DNA from: Monilinia fructicola
Taxonomy: Eukaryota > Ascomycota > Leotiomycetes > Helotiales > Sclerotiniaceae
Length of the DNA stretch: 64,000 bases
Direction of reading: 5' to 3'
Assembly: GCA_008692225.1 (NCBI GenBank)
Contig: VICG01000016.1
Span: 1,657,501-1,721,500 of the forward strand
The first letter of the stretch is position 1; each line of letters begins with the position of its first letter. The notes under the pieces are model-generated. The model was not told the DNA's origin, did no database searches, and worked only from the letters and a program-made list of their open reading frames with translations. Shown one piece after another: positions 34,801 to 46,846 of the stretch. The position numbers and the translations under genes are program-made.

Positions 34801-35940
34801 TGATATCAAGTATAATAATAACAATGCATGTATCCAATACCATAAGCATCCATGGATGATGAGCAACTCCAACCGCATCCCTCTTTAGAATTCAACAACT
34901 TTCACAGCCCTGTCATATCATTCAAAGAACAAACCTTTTGGCTTTTGGGAGATTAGATGAGATGGATTCAAACCATCAAACCATCAAACCACCAAACCCT
35001 CAAACCCTCAAACCTTCCTTCACTCTGAGATTGATCCTTGATGCGATCGATATAAAATATCAAACCTCCATGGTGAAATTGATACTTGATGCGATATGTT
35101 TCGAACTACTAGCATGATCATTCGAATGTTTCTAGAGAAATTCCAAGATGTAACATGAGGATAATCGTTAGGTAAAGTATATACTTGAAAAATGTCAAGG
35201 TTTGAGATGCGCTATGGTTCTTCTAGAAGTCTTTGCATGAATGACACTTTGATCTTCCAGTAAGATGTGAATATCGAGCGAGTTTTATCAAACTTCTGAA
35301 CCGTCTAAGAGTTTCTATTAATAAATGGAAAGTCTTGGGGAGAAGTGTCCTTAACATTCATGGATGGCATGGCATGGCATGGCATGGCTTGGTGATATGG
35401 TATACAGAGGACGGAGTGCAGCGTACAGTACACTGAGTACAGAGGATGGTATGGGTATGTTCATCAAAGTACCAAGGGCTGGTAGTTGTAACAAGGATTT
35501 GATACTCCACTTAAATTGTACCAGATTTTGTAAGAAGATGGATCATGTGACGTCAAGCTCATCAAGCCCTAGTAGAGTATGGTATTCAGACCACATGCGC
35601 AACTTCGGGCGGTTCGGGAGGACGGTTAACTTATCTGACTAGATCTGACTAACTAGTAGCTACCGTACCGTACCTACTTATTAGGCAGGTAACATTGGAA
35701 CCCGTCTCCCGAGTCTCGCCCTACCATTCCTAGGATATGCCGGATAAATATTGTTCCTATTATTCCTTGTCAATGTTGATACTATGGCGATATTTCTCCG
35801 AACTTCTTCAACAACGATAATTGTAATCGCATTTTTAACGTCGCTATACTCGCGTCGCGTTCTCAATTATCGGCAGTGAGTAAAAGTGGTGACTATAATT
35901 ACTCTTACCAAATCCGATCTACGACAAGACAATAACAAAA
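31381..35940. other. Large gene-free, repeat-rich interval
   Basis: 4.5 kb without a supportable gene. A GGAT run lies at 31604-31632 and ATAATG/AAT repeats at 31797-31862. AT-rich sequence at 32350-32530 carries TACTCGAGTA palindromes at 32369 and 32411 and the near-copy CACTCGAGTA at 32451. TATA/CTAT tracts are at 32730-32820. TACTCGAGTA recurs at 33199; GTACGGAGTA is at 32132 and TACTCCGTAC at 33770. An AAACC(A/C)TC-type run spans 34970-35015, and GGCAT pentamers 35365-35389. No RNA gene was seen. Confidence 0.5.
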
Positions 35941-38306
35941 ATGGCCGATGATATTGACGAGGATACCCCAACGCGAACTGAGGAGAATTCCTCCGATGAC
36001 GACAGTGTGAGTGATGGTGAACAAAATGGAGGGGAGGATACAGTTGAATGGATGGTCACATCGCGACAAAAACGTTCGACTGCAGGAAATCGATTGAATG
36101 CCTTACTGCAACAAGAAGAACCAGATGATGAATTAGAACTTCTATTCGCAGAAGATGAAAATGAAGAAGATCATGGATTCGTGGATGTGGAGGCAGATTC
36201 TGATGTACAAATGGATTCTTCCGACGACGATGACGATCAAGGACCTGCAACCGGTGCAGATGACCTGGAAGGGGAGAGGGAGTTGCAAAAAAAGGAAAAG
36301 GCAGAACGTTTAGCAAAAAAGCGCAAACTGAATGATGGCATCCCAAAGATATTCAAAAAGAGAGTTAAGATTGACCCTACAATTCCTTCAAAGCCAGCTC
36401 CAAGGCCAAAGAAAAAGTCCGAACGAGCTTCGTGGATTCCAACTCCAGAAGATGCGCCAACTCGAGCGTCAGCTCGGGGTACGACGAAAAAAAGTAAAGA
36501 ACAATTACATGCGCAGATGATAGATAGGGAGAAGAAGAGGTTAAAACAATTGGCAAATATGGAAAAGGCAGCTGCGGCGAAAGAAGCTGCAAAGAAACCA
36601 GCTATGACACAAGAAGATAGATTAGCAGAAGCTGCACGAGTGGAGAAGAGTAATTCCAAGAGTTTAAGTAGATGGGAAGAAGCAGAACAACAGAGGGAAG
36701 AAGAACAGAGATTAAAATTGGCGGCGTTGCATAATCGAAAATTGGTAGGCCCTGTTATTACATGGTGGAGTGGACGTGCTACGTGGGTTGGAGGAAAATT
36801 AATTGCACTTGGATCGAAGACATTAAAGCCGGATGAACCAAAGGATAAGGTTAAGAAGAGGAAAGCTGGAGATATGGAGGATGAGGGTGAAGTTGGAAGT
36901 ACAGAATCAGCTGCTCCAAAGCCAATTGCTACTGCAGATTTCGTTGTGACGGATGCGCCAAATGGTAACAAGGATTCGACATCTGGAACTACTTTAGGAA
37001 TCACTAATAGTGATGCAAATAAAGATGGAGCATTAAAACAAGAATCGACATCAAGTTCCAATGGCATTTTACATCTTCATCCAGGAACACAACCTAATAG
37101 TATTCTCAAACCACCACAACCACCACCCACCAGCATCCTTCAACCACCTAATCAAACATCGGGAGTTGTTCCAAAGATAAGTGGTCTTCAACCACCACAA
37201 CAAACCACTGGTGCTGTCCCTCATATCAATGGACCACTTCAACTTCCACAATCTCACAATCATCCCGTTCCAATCATTCCTAATCAACCACCTACCACCG
37301 TTCCTCCATTCTTCCTTCAAGCCCCATCACTCGATGGATCTAAACCTCTCCCAGGTTTTCAACCTCCAGATACTAATTATCCTCGTTCAATGCCCTCTCA
37401 AACAACACCTTTCACTTTTGGTCCATCTCAACATTATTCTCCTTATTCTGCTACTCCTTTACCAGCACCGCCTCAACCACCTATTACGGAATATGCCTTG
37501 AGGAATTGTCTGATATTGACAAATTTTAATGAAGATGAAATTAAAAGTAAAGATGTACAAACGAGGATCTTGTTCAATCGAACATTCCCTAAAGCTCCTA
37601 GTAAGTTTTGTGTTTTATTCTTGTCTTCTGACCCCTTTTTACCCATCACCTGACCTTCTCACCCTCGACTTTCCTATCCTTCACCTATACATTCATCCAT
37701 CCATCCACTCTGTTGTCCTCGATCTATCGTTCACTCCTCTCCCCACTTCCATCCTACTAATCCTCTCCCCAACTAGCCAAAACCAAAACTCCCCTCTCCA
37801 AATCTCACTCCCATCCACTCTGCGCAATAACCCACTACCCGGCCAAGTTCCGAGACCCCAAAACCGGTCTCCCATACGTAAACTCATATGCTTATAAAGA
37901 AATTCAAAAATTAAGAAGGGGAGAATATCGATGGAGTAAATTACTTGGTGCATATGTTGGAAATGCAATGGTAGCAGCGAGGGGTGTACCGGGGAGGTTT
38001 TTGAAAGATGAAAGGGGTAATGGAATTGGGAAGCAGAATGTGGTGGGAGTGTCGATTCGAACGTCAACGTCAACAACAACGTCAACGTCAACGTCAAACC
38101 CGTTACCAATACAAACACAAACACAAATGCAGCCGCAGACGCAAACGCAGACGCAGCCGCAGACGCAGACGCAAACATCAAATTCAAGTATAGGTAAAGT
38201 AAATGGAACTGGAATAGTAACTGGCAGTGGAAGCGGAAATGGAAGCGGAAATGGAAATGGAAATGGAAATGGAAATGAAAATGGAATTGGAGTGGAGAAG
38301 AAGTGA
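35941..38306 (+). CDS. VPS72: VPS72/YL1, SWR1 chromatin-remodelling subunit
   Basis: Histone H2A.Z-binding subunit of the SWR1 complex, nuclear. Exon 1 is 35941..37600 and exon 2 is 37777..38306. The intron is GTAAGT...CCTACTAATCC...CAACTAG, phase 1; total 729 residues. The N-terminus is acidic and carries the YL1 signature TSRQKRSTAGNRLNALLQQE, followed by long acidic and Lys-rich segments (DDDDDQ, RLAKKRKLNDGIPKIFKKR). The middle is Pro/Gln-rich. The YL1_C domain at residues 515-620 begins ALRNCLILTNFNEDEI and continues across the splice into HPLCAITHYPAKFRDPKTGL, YVNSYAYKEIQKLRRGEYRW and SKLLGAYVGNAM. The last 110 residues come from coding microsatellites (Thr-Ser, Gln-Thr and Gly-Asn repeats) and are probably hypervariable. 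Confidence 0.93.
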
Positions 38307-38531
38307 TGATTTGATATGACAGAGATTTACCTACATTGAATTACATTGAACTTGGCTCGTCCCGTCTCGGTTCGACTCCTTTTCATCAATTCAATTCAAT
38401 TCAATTCAATTCCAATATCCATCCATAAATAAGTGATCCGATTCCTCAATTCTCCCATCCTTTAGGTTACCCTTTAGTGCTCGCTTTTTCATGCTCAATC
38501 TGATAGATCTTCCGATGGAGTTGTAGGATGG

Positions 38532-38788
38532 GAAATAGAAATAGAAATAGAAATAGAAATAGAAATAGAAATAGAAATAGAAATAGAAATAGAAATAGAA
38601 ATAGAAATAGAAATAGAAATAGAAATAGAAATAGAAATAGAAATAGAAATAGAAATAGAAATAGAAATAGAAATAGAAATAGAAATAGAAATAGAAATAG
38701 AAATAGAAATAGAAATAGAAATAGAAATAGAAATAAAAATAGAAATAGAAATAGAAATAGAAATAGAAATATAAATATAAATATAAAA
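38532..38788. repeat. (GAAATA)n hexanucleotide microsatellite
   Basis: About 40 nearly perfect GAAATA copies (38532-38771), decaying into ATAAAT to 38788; one variant unit near 38732. The predicted Asn-Arg polymer here is an artefact. It lies 0.2 kb past the VPS72 stop. Confidence 0.97.
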
Positions 38789-39442
38789 GTATAATTAGTA
38801 CTACTATACTACTAAGTACTAGATGGCATCATACTTATCAATAAATGAATTCTAAACTTATAAACTTACAAACCTACAAATTAATTACCTATACTACTCG
38901 AGTAATAACTTCCCCTTCCTTTCCTTTCCTTTCCTTTTCCCTCTCCCTCTTTTCCCCCCTTTGTGTTAAAAAGAGGTATAAGCGAGAGGATGGATTTGTT
39001 TGTTTATTTATTTGTGTATATAATAGGTATGTATATAATAGCTAGATAGCTATATGTATATATATAATAAAAAATAATAACTCCCCTCTCCTCTCCTCTC
39101 CCCTTCCCTTTCTCTCCTTCCTTCCTTTTCTATCCCCGCACTATACTATATATATATATTATATACATGACGATGTGTGTCTACCTACCTGTTTGCCTAC
39201 CTCGCAAGAAATATTTGATACTTTTATTTTCTGATACATACATACATACATACATCCCGTGGCGAAGTTGTCTATGTTTTTGATTTGTTCTATTCGATTG
39301 CATTGCATTGTATAGTACTGTACTGTATTGTATTGTATATCATACCAAGCCATGCCATCCATCCATTCATCACCCATTCACCCACCCATACATCCATATA
39401 ATATACAAACTCTCCATCCCTCCCTCTCCCCTCTCCTCCCCC
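38789..39442. other. Intergenic, pyrimidine and AT repeats
   Basis: Contains TACTCGAGTA at 38895, TTTCC/CTCC tracts (38915-38960 and 39082-39130), TATATA runs and ATAC repeats (39234-39256). 3' flanks of convergent VPS72 and the lectin gene. No gene. Confidence 0.5.
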
Positions 39443-40915
39443 TCACAAAAATTTCTTACTCCCTCCATTCTTCCTCTTCTTATACAACACATAAGCGACC
39501 ACAAGACCAACCTGACTCCCCACCACCACAAACGCCAAACCCGCATACCCCACACCCGACCTGTGAGATTTCAAGCCCTCTCCCACCGTCCCCAAGACGC
39601 TCCCATGACTTTCCGCCACTCGCTGCTTCAAGCTCAGAACATGTTGATCCAAGGCTTCGTGAAGTTCTTTCTTGGTGCTCTTGACGTCATTCGCTACTTC
39701 CCTCAAGTTTCTCTCCAGCGCCGGGATGGATTCTAGTTTGGAGAGGGAGGACTCGAGTCGGGAGATGGTTTTGGTGAGGGCGTTGATGTTCCCGTTCAGA
39801 GTGTCGATGCGAGAGAGGGAGTTGGCTTGGTATTGGGAGAGATCGCGGTTGAGGGCCGTGACGTGCTTCATCATGGCTTGGAGACGGTTGTGCAGATCGG
39901 CGAATTGGGCATCCGAGGATTTGTAATCGGACGCGGGTGTTTCGCCGGGGGTGTCTAATTGTTGCTGCTGTCCTTGATTTTGCTGGTGATTTGGGGGCTG
40001 GTTTTGAGGGGGGTTGTTGGCAGCTTGGAATTGCTGTTGGTTTTGTCCGGCGTGATTCTGCACTTGGTCATCGGGGGTGTGAGAATCGGTGGTGACGACG
40101 AATTTGAAGATCTCAAAGGAATCGGGATTTTCGGCCGAGGCTGCAGTTACGCCAAAGACGTATCCTAGGGGTAGCTTGATCTTATTCGATTGAAAGCACA
40201 ATGCGCCATCGACTTCGACTTTGAAATTATCCGTCGTCTGACGAATGTGAATCTTGGATGGGATTCCTCGGTTTTCGGTAGGAATAGGAGCAGTGACCAA
40301 ATGCGAGCGAGTCCACGGAATGATGAGAGGAATACTCGGTTTTCCCATCATTCAGGAATCCACGAATATAACCACCCTGACCATGATTAGCATTTCACGA
40401 TTGACGGATGGCAGATATAGGGACATACAGATCCAGCATATTGATCAACGACCAAAGCTAAACCATCAAACTTCCCAACAGTATATATGCTTGATAATTT
40501 CACATCTTCATTCTTAGCATACCATATATTCAAATTACCACCTGCCCTCTCCGGACCCGTCGCACGAAATTCAATATCTGCGGCCCATTGCGAATGCTGT
40601 AAAGTCTTCTCCGTCCACACCGCACCTCTTTGGTTTCCTGGCGCGGGTGGTGTAAGGACGATTCGATTGCTTAGGATATCTGGATAGTTGGGTTGACCTG
40701 TCATATGAAAATTGGGAATTGCGCGACCATTGGGTGAGATTCTATGATACGGGAGTTAATATACATAAACCTGCGTGATGGGTATCCGTGATTGAATCTT
40801 GAGATATCACTTACTTGCCATCATGACCAAAACTTAGATCGTTATTAAGATATGTAGCTTGAGCATATACAAAGAATGCAGCGGTGGAGGTAAGGGATGC
40901 TTTGGAGAAAAACAT
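39443..40915 (-). CDS. L-type lectin cargo receptor (Emp46/47, ERGIC-53 type)
   Basis: ER-Golgi cargo receptor that binds high-mannose glycoproteins. Three exons: 40915..40815, 40741..40429 and 40376..39443. Introns are GTAAGT/ATCATAG and GTATGT/GGTCAG. Residues 1-19 (MFFSKASLTSTAAFFVYAQ) look like a signal peptide. The lectin fold shows LSFGHDGKISPNGRAIPN, GLALVVDQYAGS and GGYIRGFLND. A Gln/Asn/Pro-rich linker, a coiled coil (about 290-390), one membrane helix (YAGLAFVVVGSQVGLVVAYVL) and a short tail ending KKFL follow. KKFL is a KKxx dilysine retrieval signal. The frame is broken once, in the AAAA after TAC-CG (plus-strand TTTT 40272-40275). With three A, length is 448 residues and the family sequence resumes (NRGIPSKIHIRQTT). 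As written, the product would lack coiled coil, anchor and KKxx signal. Confidence 0.88.
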
Positions 40916-42960
40916 TGTGTTGATCAATGTGATCGGAGGTCGAGAATAAGAACTACCAGCGTTCTTTATTTGCTTCTTCTTTCGTCCTCGTCCTCTTCCT
41001 CGTCTTCTTCCTCTTCCTCTTCCTCCCTCAATTCCAATCCTGAAGAAGGAGGATCTAATTAATCATAAAGATAATAGATGGTATGATTTGTGAGTTAAAC
41101 CTATTATAACTGTAAGCCGTTGAGGTTGTGGTATTGGATTGTATTAATGAATGATAAAGTTGTTCTTATTGTTGTAGACACTTGGCAGGTTTATGACTTC
41201 CAACCAATCCAGAATAAATAGATAATAATATGATGATGATACATACCCCAGGCCGCTTTCTCTCCTATGTGGATGTATTTATGGATGTATTGGATACAAG
41301 TATATGATATAATAAGTACGGAGTCTGGACAGAGTATATTTGTATGTATGTAGTATGTAATATGTAATATGTAATAACGAGACTCCTCCTCTGTCATGGG
41401 ATGCGATACCAGCACAAGATCAATCCTCCCTTTCCCTTGGGGCTCGGTTGATCCGAAAGACAGATTGCAGTGTCGTTTGAACTATATTAGTTACACAATA
41501 AATTCCCACAAGTGTAATGATCAGATTTCGAATGGGTTTTCCTAAAGACTGAATCGAAGGTCCAAGTTCAAGGGTAAGGGTCAATTTATGAGTGATGATA
41601 TGTCGGATAGCTATTTCTGATGGGACAAATGCTGGATCCATGTTATCATGAGATTTTGAGGTTTTGAGAGAAGAGCACTCTGTACTCAAAGGGGATGGAT
41701 GTTTTGGGATGGGATGGGATTGAAACGAACTGAATGAATCGTCGGGTGTGTCCAGTGTTGCTTGTACGGACGGAGTAGAAGTTTGGAAGTATTCTTGGAT
41801 GGATCTGATGTACCTAGTACAGTAAGTAGTTCCAAGGTTCTACTGGTTGGATCGATGTACTCGAGTGCTCCGTATAGCCCTGGAGATCTCATTCCTGATG
41901 TTTCCGATATCTTGAATGTTTCTACTGTACTGTAATGTTTCTAATTCCTTCTATTATCCTTGTTTGGTGGGCTGTTGGGTGGATTTTGGTGTTAAAATGT
42001 AACAGGGGAAGAGCTTTAACATTGAGTGTTTGGTATTTGGTATTAGATGTACGGAGTAATAAGTAGTATTAGCATTTGGTATTTGATACAGTATTGGATA
42101 TTAGATATTAGATATTGGATATTGGATATTGGATATTGGATATTAGATATTAGATATTAGATATTAGAGATATTAGATATTAGATATTAGATATTAGATA
42201 TTAGATATTAGATATTAGATATTAGATATTAGATATTAGATATTAGATATTAGATATTAGATATTAGATATTAGATATTAGATATTAGATATTAGATATT
42301 AGATATTAGATAATGTTGAATATTGGGTTATTATTAGTATTTTAGCATTCCAAGGTTAGATATAGGGGGATTATTATTATTAGTATTTACTCGAGTAGTA
42401 TTGGATATGGATAGGATTAATATCTTGTATTTGGCATTAGATATGGTATTGGATGGATGGACTTGGAGTATTATTATTAGTATTGCTTATTGGTTGGATT
42501 CCTTTGCTTTCTATAGTCAATACAGCCAAGTAAGTACACCTGGGCAGTATACAGTAAACTATCCATCCATCCCTCCAGCTAAGTAACCTACTCTCTTCTC
42601 TGAGTGGCATGAGGGGAAAGTCTGCATGAGATGAGATGAGATGAGATGACTTGATATCGGTGTTTAGAAATTCCGTGTGTATGTAAGCGGGAGACGACAC
42701 GTGACTGGGTAACGATGAAGGGTCCTCACTCATCACTCATCACTCACTCACTTCATAATTACTCGAGTAATTAATTAATTCCTCATCTTGAGACTACATA
42801 CATACAATTCTATTCTATTTCATTTGTTAAAAGAGACCTCAGTCAAAATCAATCAATCAACCAACCAACCAATCAATCAATCCACACCACCAGACCAAGA
42901 CAAGAATTAATTTCGACAATTTCTCAACTTCATATCCTCATGTTGGTTATGTATCTCTAA
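40916..42960. repeat. Divergent intergenic region with (TAGATAT)n heptamer array
   Basis: 2 kb between the lectin and ALG8 start codons. The lectin leader carries a CTTCCT/CGTC pyrimidine tract (40975-41030). GTACGGAGTA occurs at 42049. A heptamer array, TAGATAT with GGATATT variants at its start, fills 42093-42312 (about 30 copies). TACTCGAGTA occurs at 42388 and 42770, and GAGAT repeats near 42628. Promoters of both genes lie here; no further gene is recognised. Confidence 0.85.
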
Positions 42961-44744
42961 ATGGCAGAAATATATCCTTCAATTGCACAATGTGCCGTTG
43001 TAGCTACTGCTTTTAAGATATTATTGTTTCCTGCATAGTAAGTTCTCTCTATTCCTTTCCCCCCTCCCCCTCCCCTCCCCCAAGCCTATCTCTCCAAAGT
43101 ATCCAGTGGGGCTATCATATCTCTTGACAGCTTTCAGTTGAACGATTATACTAATCGTGATGGTAGTAAATCGACAGACTTTGAGGTTCATAGAAATTGG
43201 CTCGCAATTACGAATAGCTTACCGTTAAATAAATGGTATATCGAAAACACTTCAGAATGGACTCTTGATTATCCACCTTTCTTCGCATATTTCGAGTTAT
43301 TTTTATCGAAGTTCGCAGAATGGATGGATCCTTTGATGTTGATTGTGAAGAATTTGGAATATGCGAGTTGGCAAACCATTTACTTTCAACGCGCAAGTGT
43401 TATTGCTACGGAATTGGTTTTAGTATATGCTCTTCATCTGTAAGTGCTGATGAACCTGGGGATCATTTTTATACTAATTGATATCATCAAAGTTTTGTGA
43501 AGACTGCCCCTACAAATCTAAAACGTCCTTCACAAGCAGCGGCTCTTTCGATTCTACTTTCTCCCGGTTTACTTATTATCGATCATATACACTTTCAATA
43601 TAATGGCTTTATGTATGGTCTCCTCATATTATCATTAGTTATGGCTAGAAATGAGGGAACCAAGTTAGCAAGTGGTATATTATTCGCCATATTACTTTGC
43701 CTCAAACATATCTACCTCTATCTTGCACCAGCATATTTTATCTTTTTGTTATCCGGTTATTGTCTTGGACCTAAGTTTGGACCCAAGCGTCCGTTTGATA
43801 TCAAGTTTTGGAATGCTATGAAGTTAGGACTTGGTATTGCCACTGTATTCGGAGCCGCATTTGGCCCGTTTGTATACTTTCGTCAGATGCCTCAAATTAT
43901 CAGTAGACTTTTTCCATTCGGAAGAGGTCTTTGTCATGCTTATTGGGCTCCAAACATTTGGGCCTTGTATTCGTTCACTGATCGAGTCTTAATCTCCAGT
44001 AAGTCTTGCTACATCTAATTTGACCTCGAGTTATTTGAACTTTAGAAATTCTGCATGATCAATTCAGTGATTAACAAGTGTACAGTTGCTCCTAGACTAG
44101 GCTTAGCTGTTGACTCCACGGCTGTCAATAGTGTGACTCGTGGTCTTGTTGGAAATACTTCCTTTGCTGTGTTACCTGAAATCACAAAAGGAATGACTTT
44201 CATTTTGACGGCCATCTTCGATTTCATTCCATTATTCAAACTTTACAAGAGTCCCACGTGGGACAACTTCATCGGAGGTGTCACACTTTGTGCTTATTCC
44301 TCATTTCTTTTTAGCTGGCATGTCCACGAAAAAGCAATTCTACTCGTTATCATACCATTCAGTCTGATTGCTTTAAAGGATCGTCGATTCCTTGGAGCAT
44401 TTCGACCATTGGCTGTGGCTGGTCATGTTTCCTTATTCCCTTTACTTTTCACCGCAGCAGAGTTTCCTATCAAAACTGTTTACACCATTTTCTGGCTCGT
44501 TTTATTCCTCCTTGCATTTGATCGCTTGGCGCCAGCGTCAAAATCAAGAATATTCTTGCTTGATAGATTTAGCACACTTTATATTGCGATCAGTATACCT
44601 TTGATACTGTACTGTTCGTTGCTACATCAACTTGTCTTCGGAAATAAGCTAGAATTTCTACCTTTGATGTTCACGAGCTCATATTCAGCAATCGGAGTGG
44701 TGGGAAGCTGGATAGGATTTTTGATAGTATATTTTGAAAGTTGA
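42961..44744 (+). CDS. ALG8: ALG8, dolichyl-P-Glc alpha-1,3-glucosyltransferase
   Basis: Multispanning ER enzyme of the ALG6/ALG8 family that adds the second glucose to the dolichol-linked N-glycan precursor on the lumenal side. Four exons: 42961..43037, 43167..43439, 43493..43998 and 44086..44744; 1515 nt, 504 residues, all phases consistent. Introns use GTAAGT donors; ACTAATC is a clear branch site in the first. ALG8 rather than ALG6 is indicated by [77 protein letters not shown] and [19 protein letters not shown]. Many hydrophobic helices follow. The catalytic Asp is expected in the first lumenal loop (STDFEVH). No lesion. It stands divergent to an ER lectin gene. Confidence 0.93.
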
Positions 44745-46846
44745 GGATTAGTCAATGATACCCATTTTGTTTCTTGAGAGTCCTATAGTCAATCGAAGAC
44801 TTCATGGATCGCACGGAAAGTGTTATAGATTGATATTTGCAGGCGTACATGTGCATGGTCAATACTAAATAACATTTTTCACAAACTTCACAACTCCACA
44901 AGCGAATTTAGGCGCGGGTTCGTTTTGCACTACTATTCAACTAGACTACTATTTCATCTAGATTCCATGAATGCCTAGATTTTCAATTGGAAGATGAATA
45001 GAAAGGAAGAGTCTTGTCTCATGACTGATATCTGGGGATTTTGGGGTCGGGGTGAGTGGGCAGATGGGTGGGCATATGGGTATTCACCGAACTAATCGAA
45101 CTCAAATTTAGGCGGGTACGTAGTTGATGCGTTCACTACTATGATCTATTGAGTGGCGACTTAAATACAGGTATCGCATTCCAGAATGGTCATTATTATG
45201 GCGGTCTGAGTACAAGTGGGGTTGAGAATGATAAAACATGATGAGATTTGAACTGGAAAATGTAACTCAAGCACTCGAGGGGGGCTTTAGGGGTAAGGAA
45301 GAAGGAAGCGAAACTAAACGATTAGAAAAGATTTTCCAATGAAGAAATTAACTATGATATTTGATGTATTGATGTGTTGATGAACCTTTTTTATAATGTC
45401 TGGTGACGTCCATATATGACCTCGTCCAAGGGAGGAGAAAGCGGGGACATGAGAGCAGATCTTCTGAAGGGAGAGGGTAGTAGATGGACAATATACTCGT
45501 CCTTCAAATGCAGTCGACAGGGGTATCACTCTCGCCCCCTGGTTATATAATCTATCAAGATAATGCCAGATAATCTTGTCTTCATCAGAATTTATCGCGA
45601 GTATTAATTATTTCATCCCAACTGGTTGATAATTGTGACATTTGACCCCAAACTTACTTCCTCAGGGCTTTGAAAGCTCGGGAGTTGAGGTTGGCTTAGC
45701 GGGAAGGCTAAACCCCTTTTGTCCATGTGCCAACGATGGCATCCGCCCGGATTTTCTTCTGTAAAAGTTTTGTGGTGCAAGACTTCTGATGTAGAATGAT
45801 CAATTATGATTAATCTTCCCATCAATATCAGCAACGACAACCTTATTCTTGGCGAGTACTTTATGGAATGATTTAATATTGCAAAGCATAAATCAACCTT
45901 TGCCTTGATCACCCCTGAATCTTGAGAGAAATCGTCCTACAACATCGATAAAGCACTACCCGCCATCTAATTCACCAAGGTAGCTTCAAAAAGTCATTGT
46001 TACCTTGAAGAGGGTATGGAAGATCAAGGACAAAGAAGAATCCTCACACATCCGAGCACTTTGAAGTACTTCCCGAGTCCTTGGCAATCTGGTCTGAATT
46101 CGAGGAGCATTTCGTTATGTGCGGCTATTAGTTAAAGATATTTTCCAAAATTCATATACTCAGGATTATTTGATCAAACCAAAAGATAAACTTACAAACA
46201 TACATTCATATAATAGATCTCGTCTCCAGCTACATATTGAGCATAAGAAAGTGGTTGAATTCATCATGTTTGTCCGTTTTATCTCACTTAATAGAAAGGT
46301 ATACGGTTATGGGTCGCAAGTTCTCGAATCGGTCTCCGTTTCTCACTAGCCCGCATCCTTGTCAAACGCTGCGCTAACACATCCATCCTCCCGACCTTTT
46401 CTTATGTTCGTTCTTCTTTTCCAAATCCACTTCTTCTTCTTCTTCCTCCTCCTCTTGTCAACTCTGACAACGCGTAACAATCAACAAATTTCATCAACCA
46501 CCAACTCATCACATCTACTCTACGAGTTTGTAGGATTTCTTCAACACGTACCGAGACCCCTGGACGCGTCGAGAGCTATATCTGTAAGTTTAGAGATGGA
46601 TCTACTTCCATGAAATACAACCTCAACGTTGGGAAAGGGTAATCATAGCTACTAGCCTTTCCAGAAAAACACATCACTCCACGTCACGGCTGAGCAAATT
46701 CATCACCACCTTTGTAAAGCCGTCCATCCTTATATATCTCTGGCGCAAAGCACATTACTTCTTCCATGGAGGGGTATATCAAAGACTAACACTTCCCCCC
46801 CCTAGGATCTTCTATATGGTCACGACGCTTGACAACAACCCTCACA
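44745..46846. other. Intergenic, nothing secure
   Basis: 2.1 kb. Several short frames, none with a recognisable family. A minus-strand stretch at 45613-45912 reads vaguely like retroelement debris, but I cannot support it. The segment 46780-46846 is the probable leader of the ITC1-like gene. Confidence 0.4.

Noticed and set aside
36237..37067. 276-codon minus-strand frame opposite VPS72
   Set aside because: Mirror of Lys/Glu-rich coding sequence; composition is explained by the sense gene.
38528..38794. Asn-Arg polymer frame
   Set aside because: Translation of the (GAAATA)n microsatellite.
42093..42312. CRISPR-like array
   Set aside because: Contiguous 7-bp repeats without spacers, in a eukaryote.
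45613..45912. Possible retroelement fragment on the minus strand
   Set aside because: Similarity is only impressionistic; no protease, RT or integrase motif can be read.
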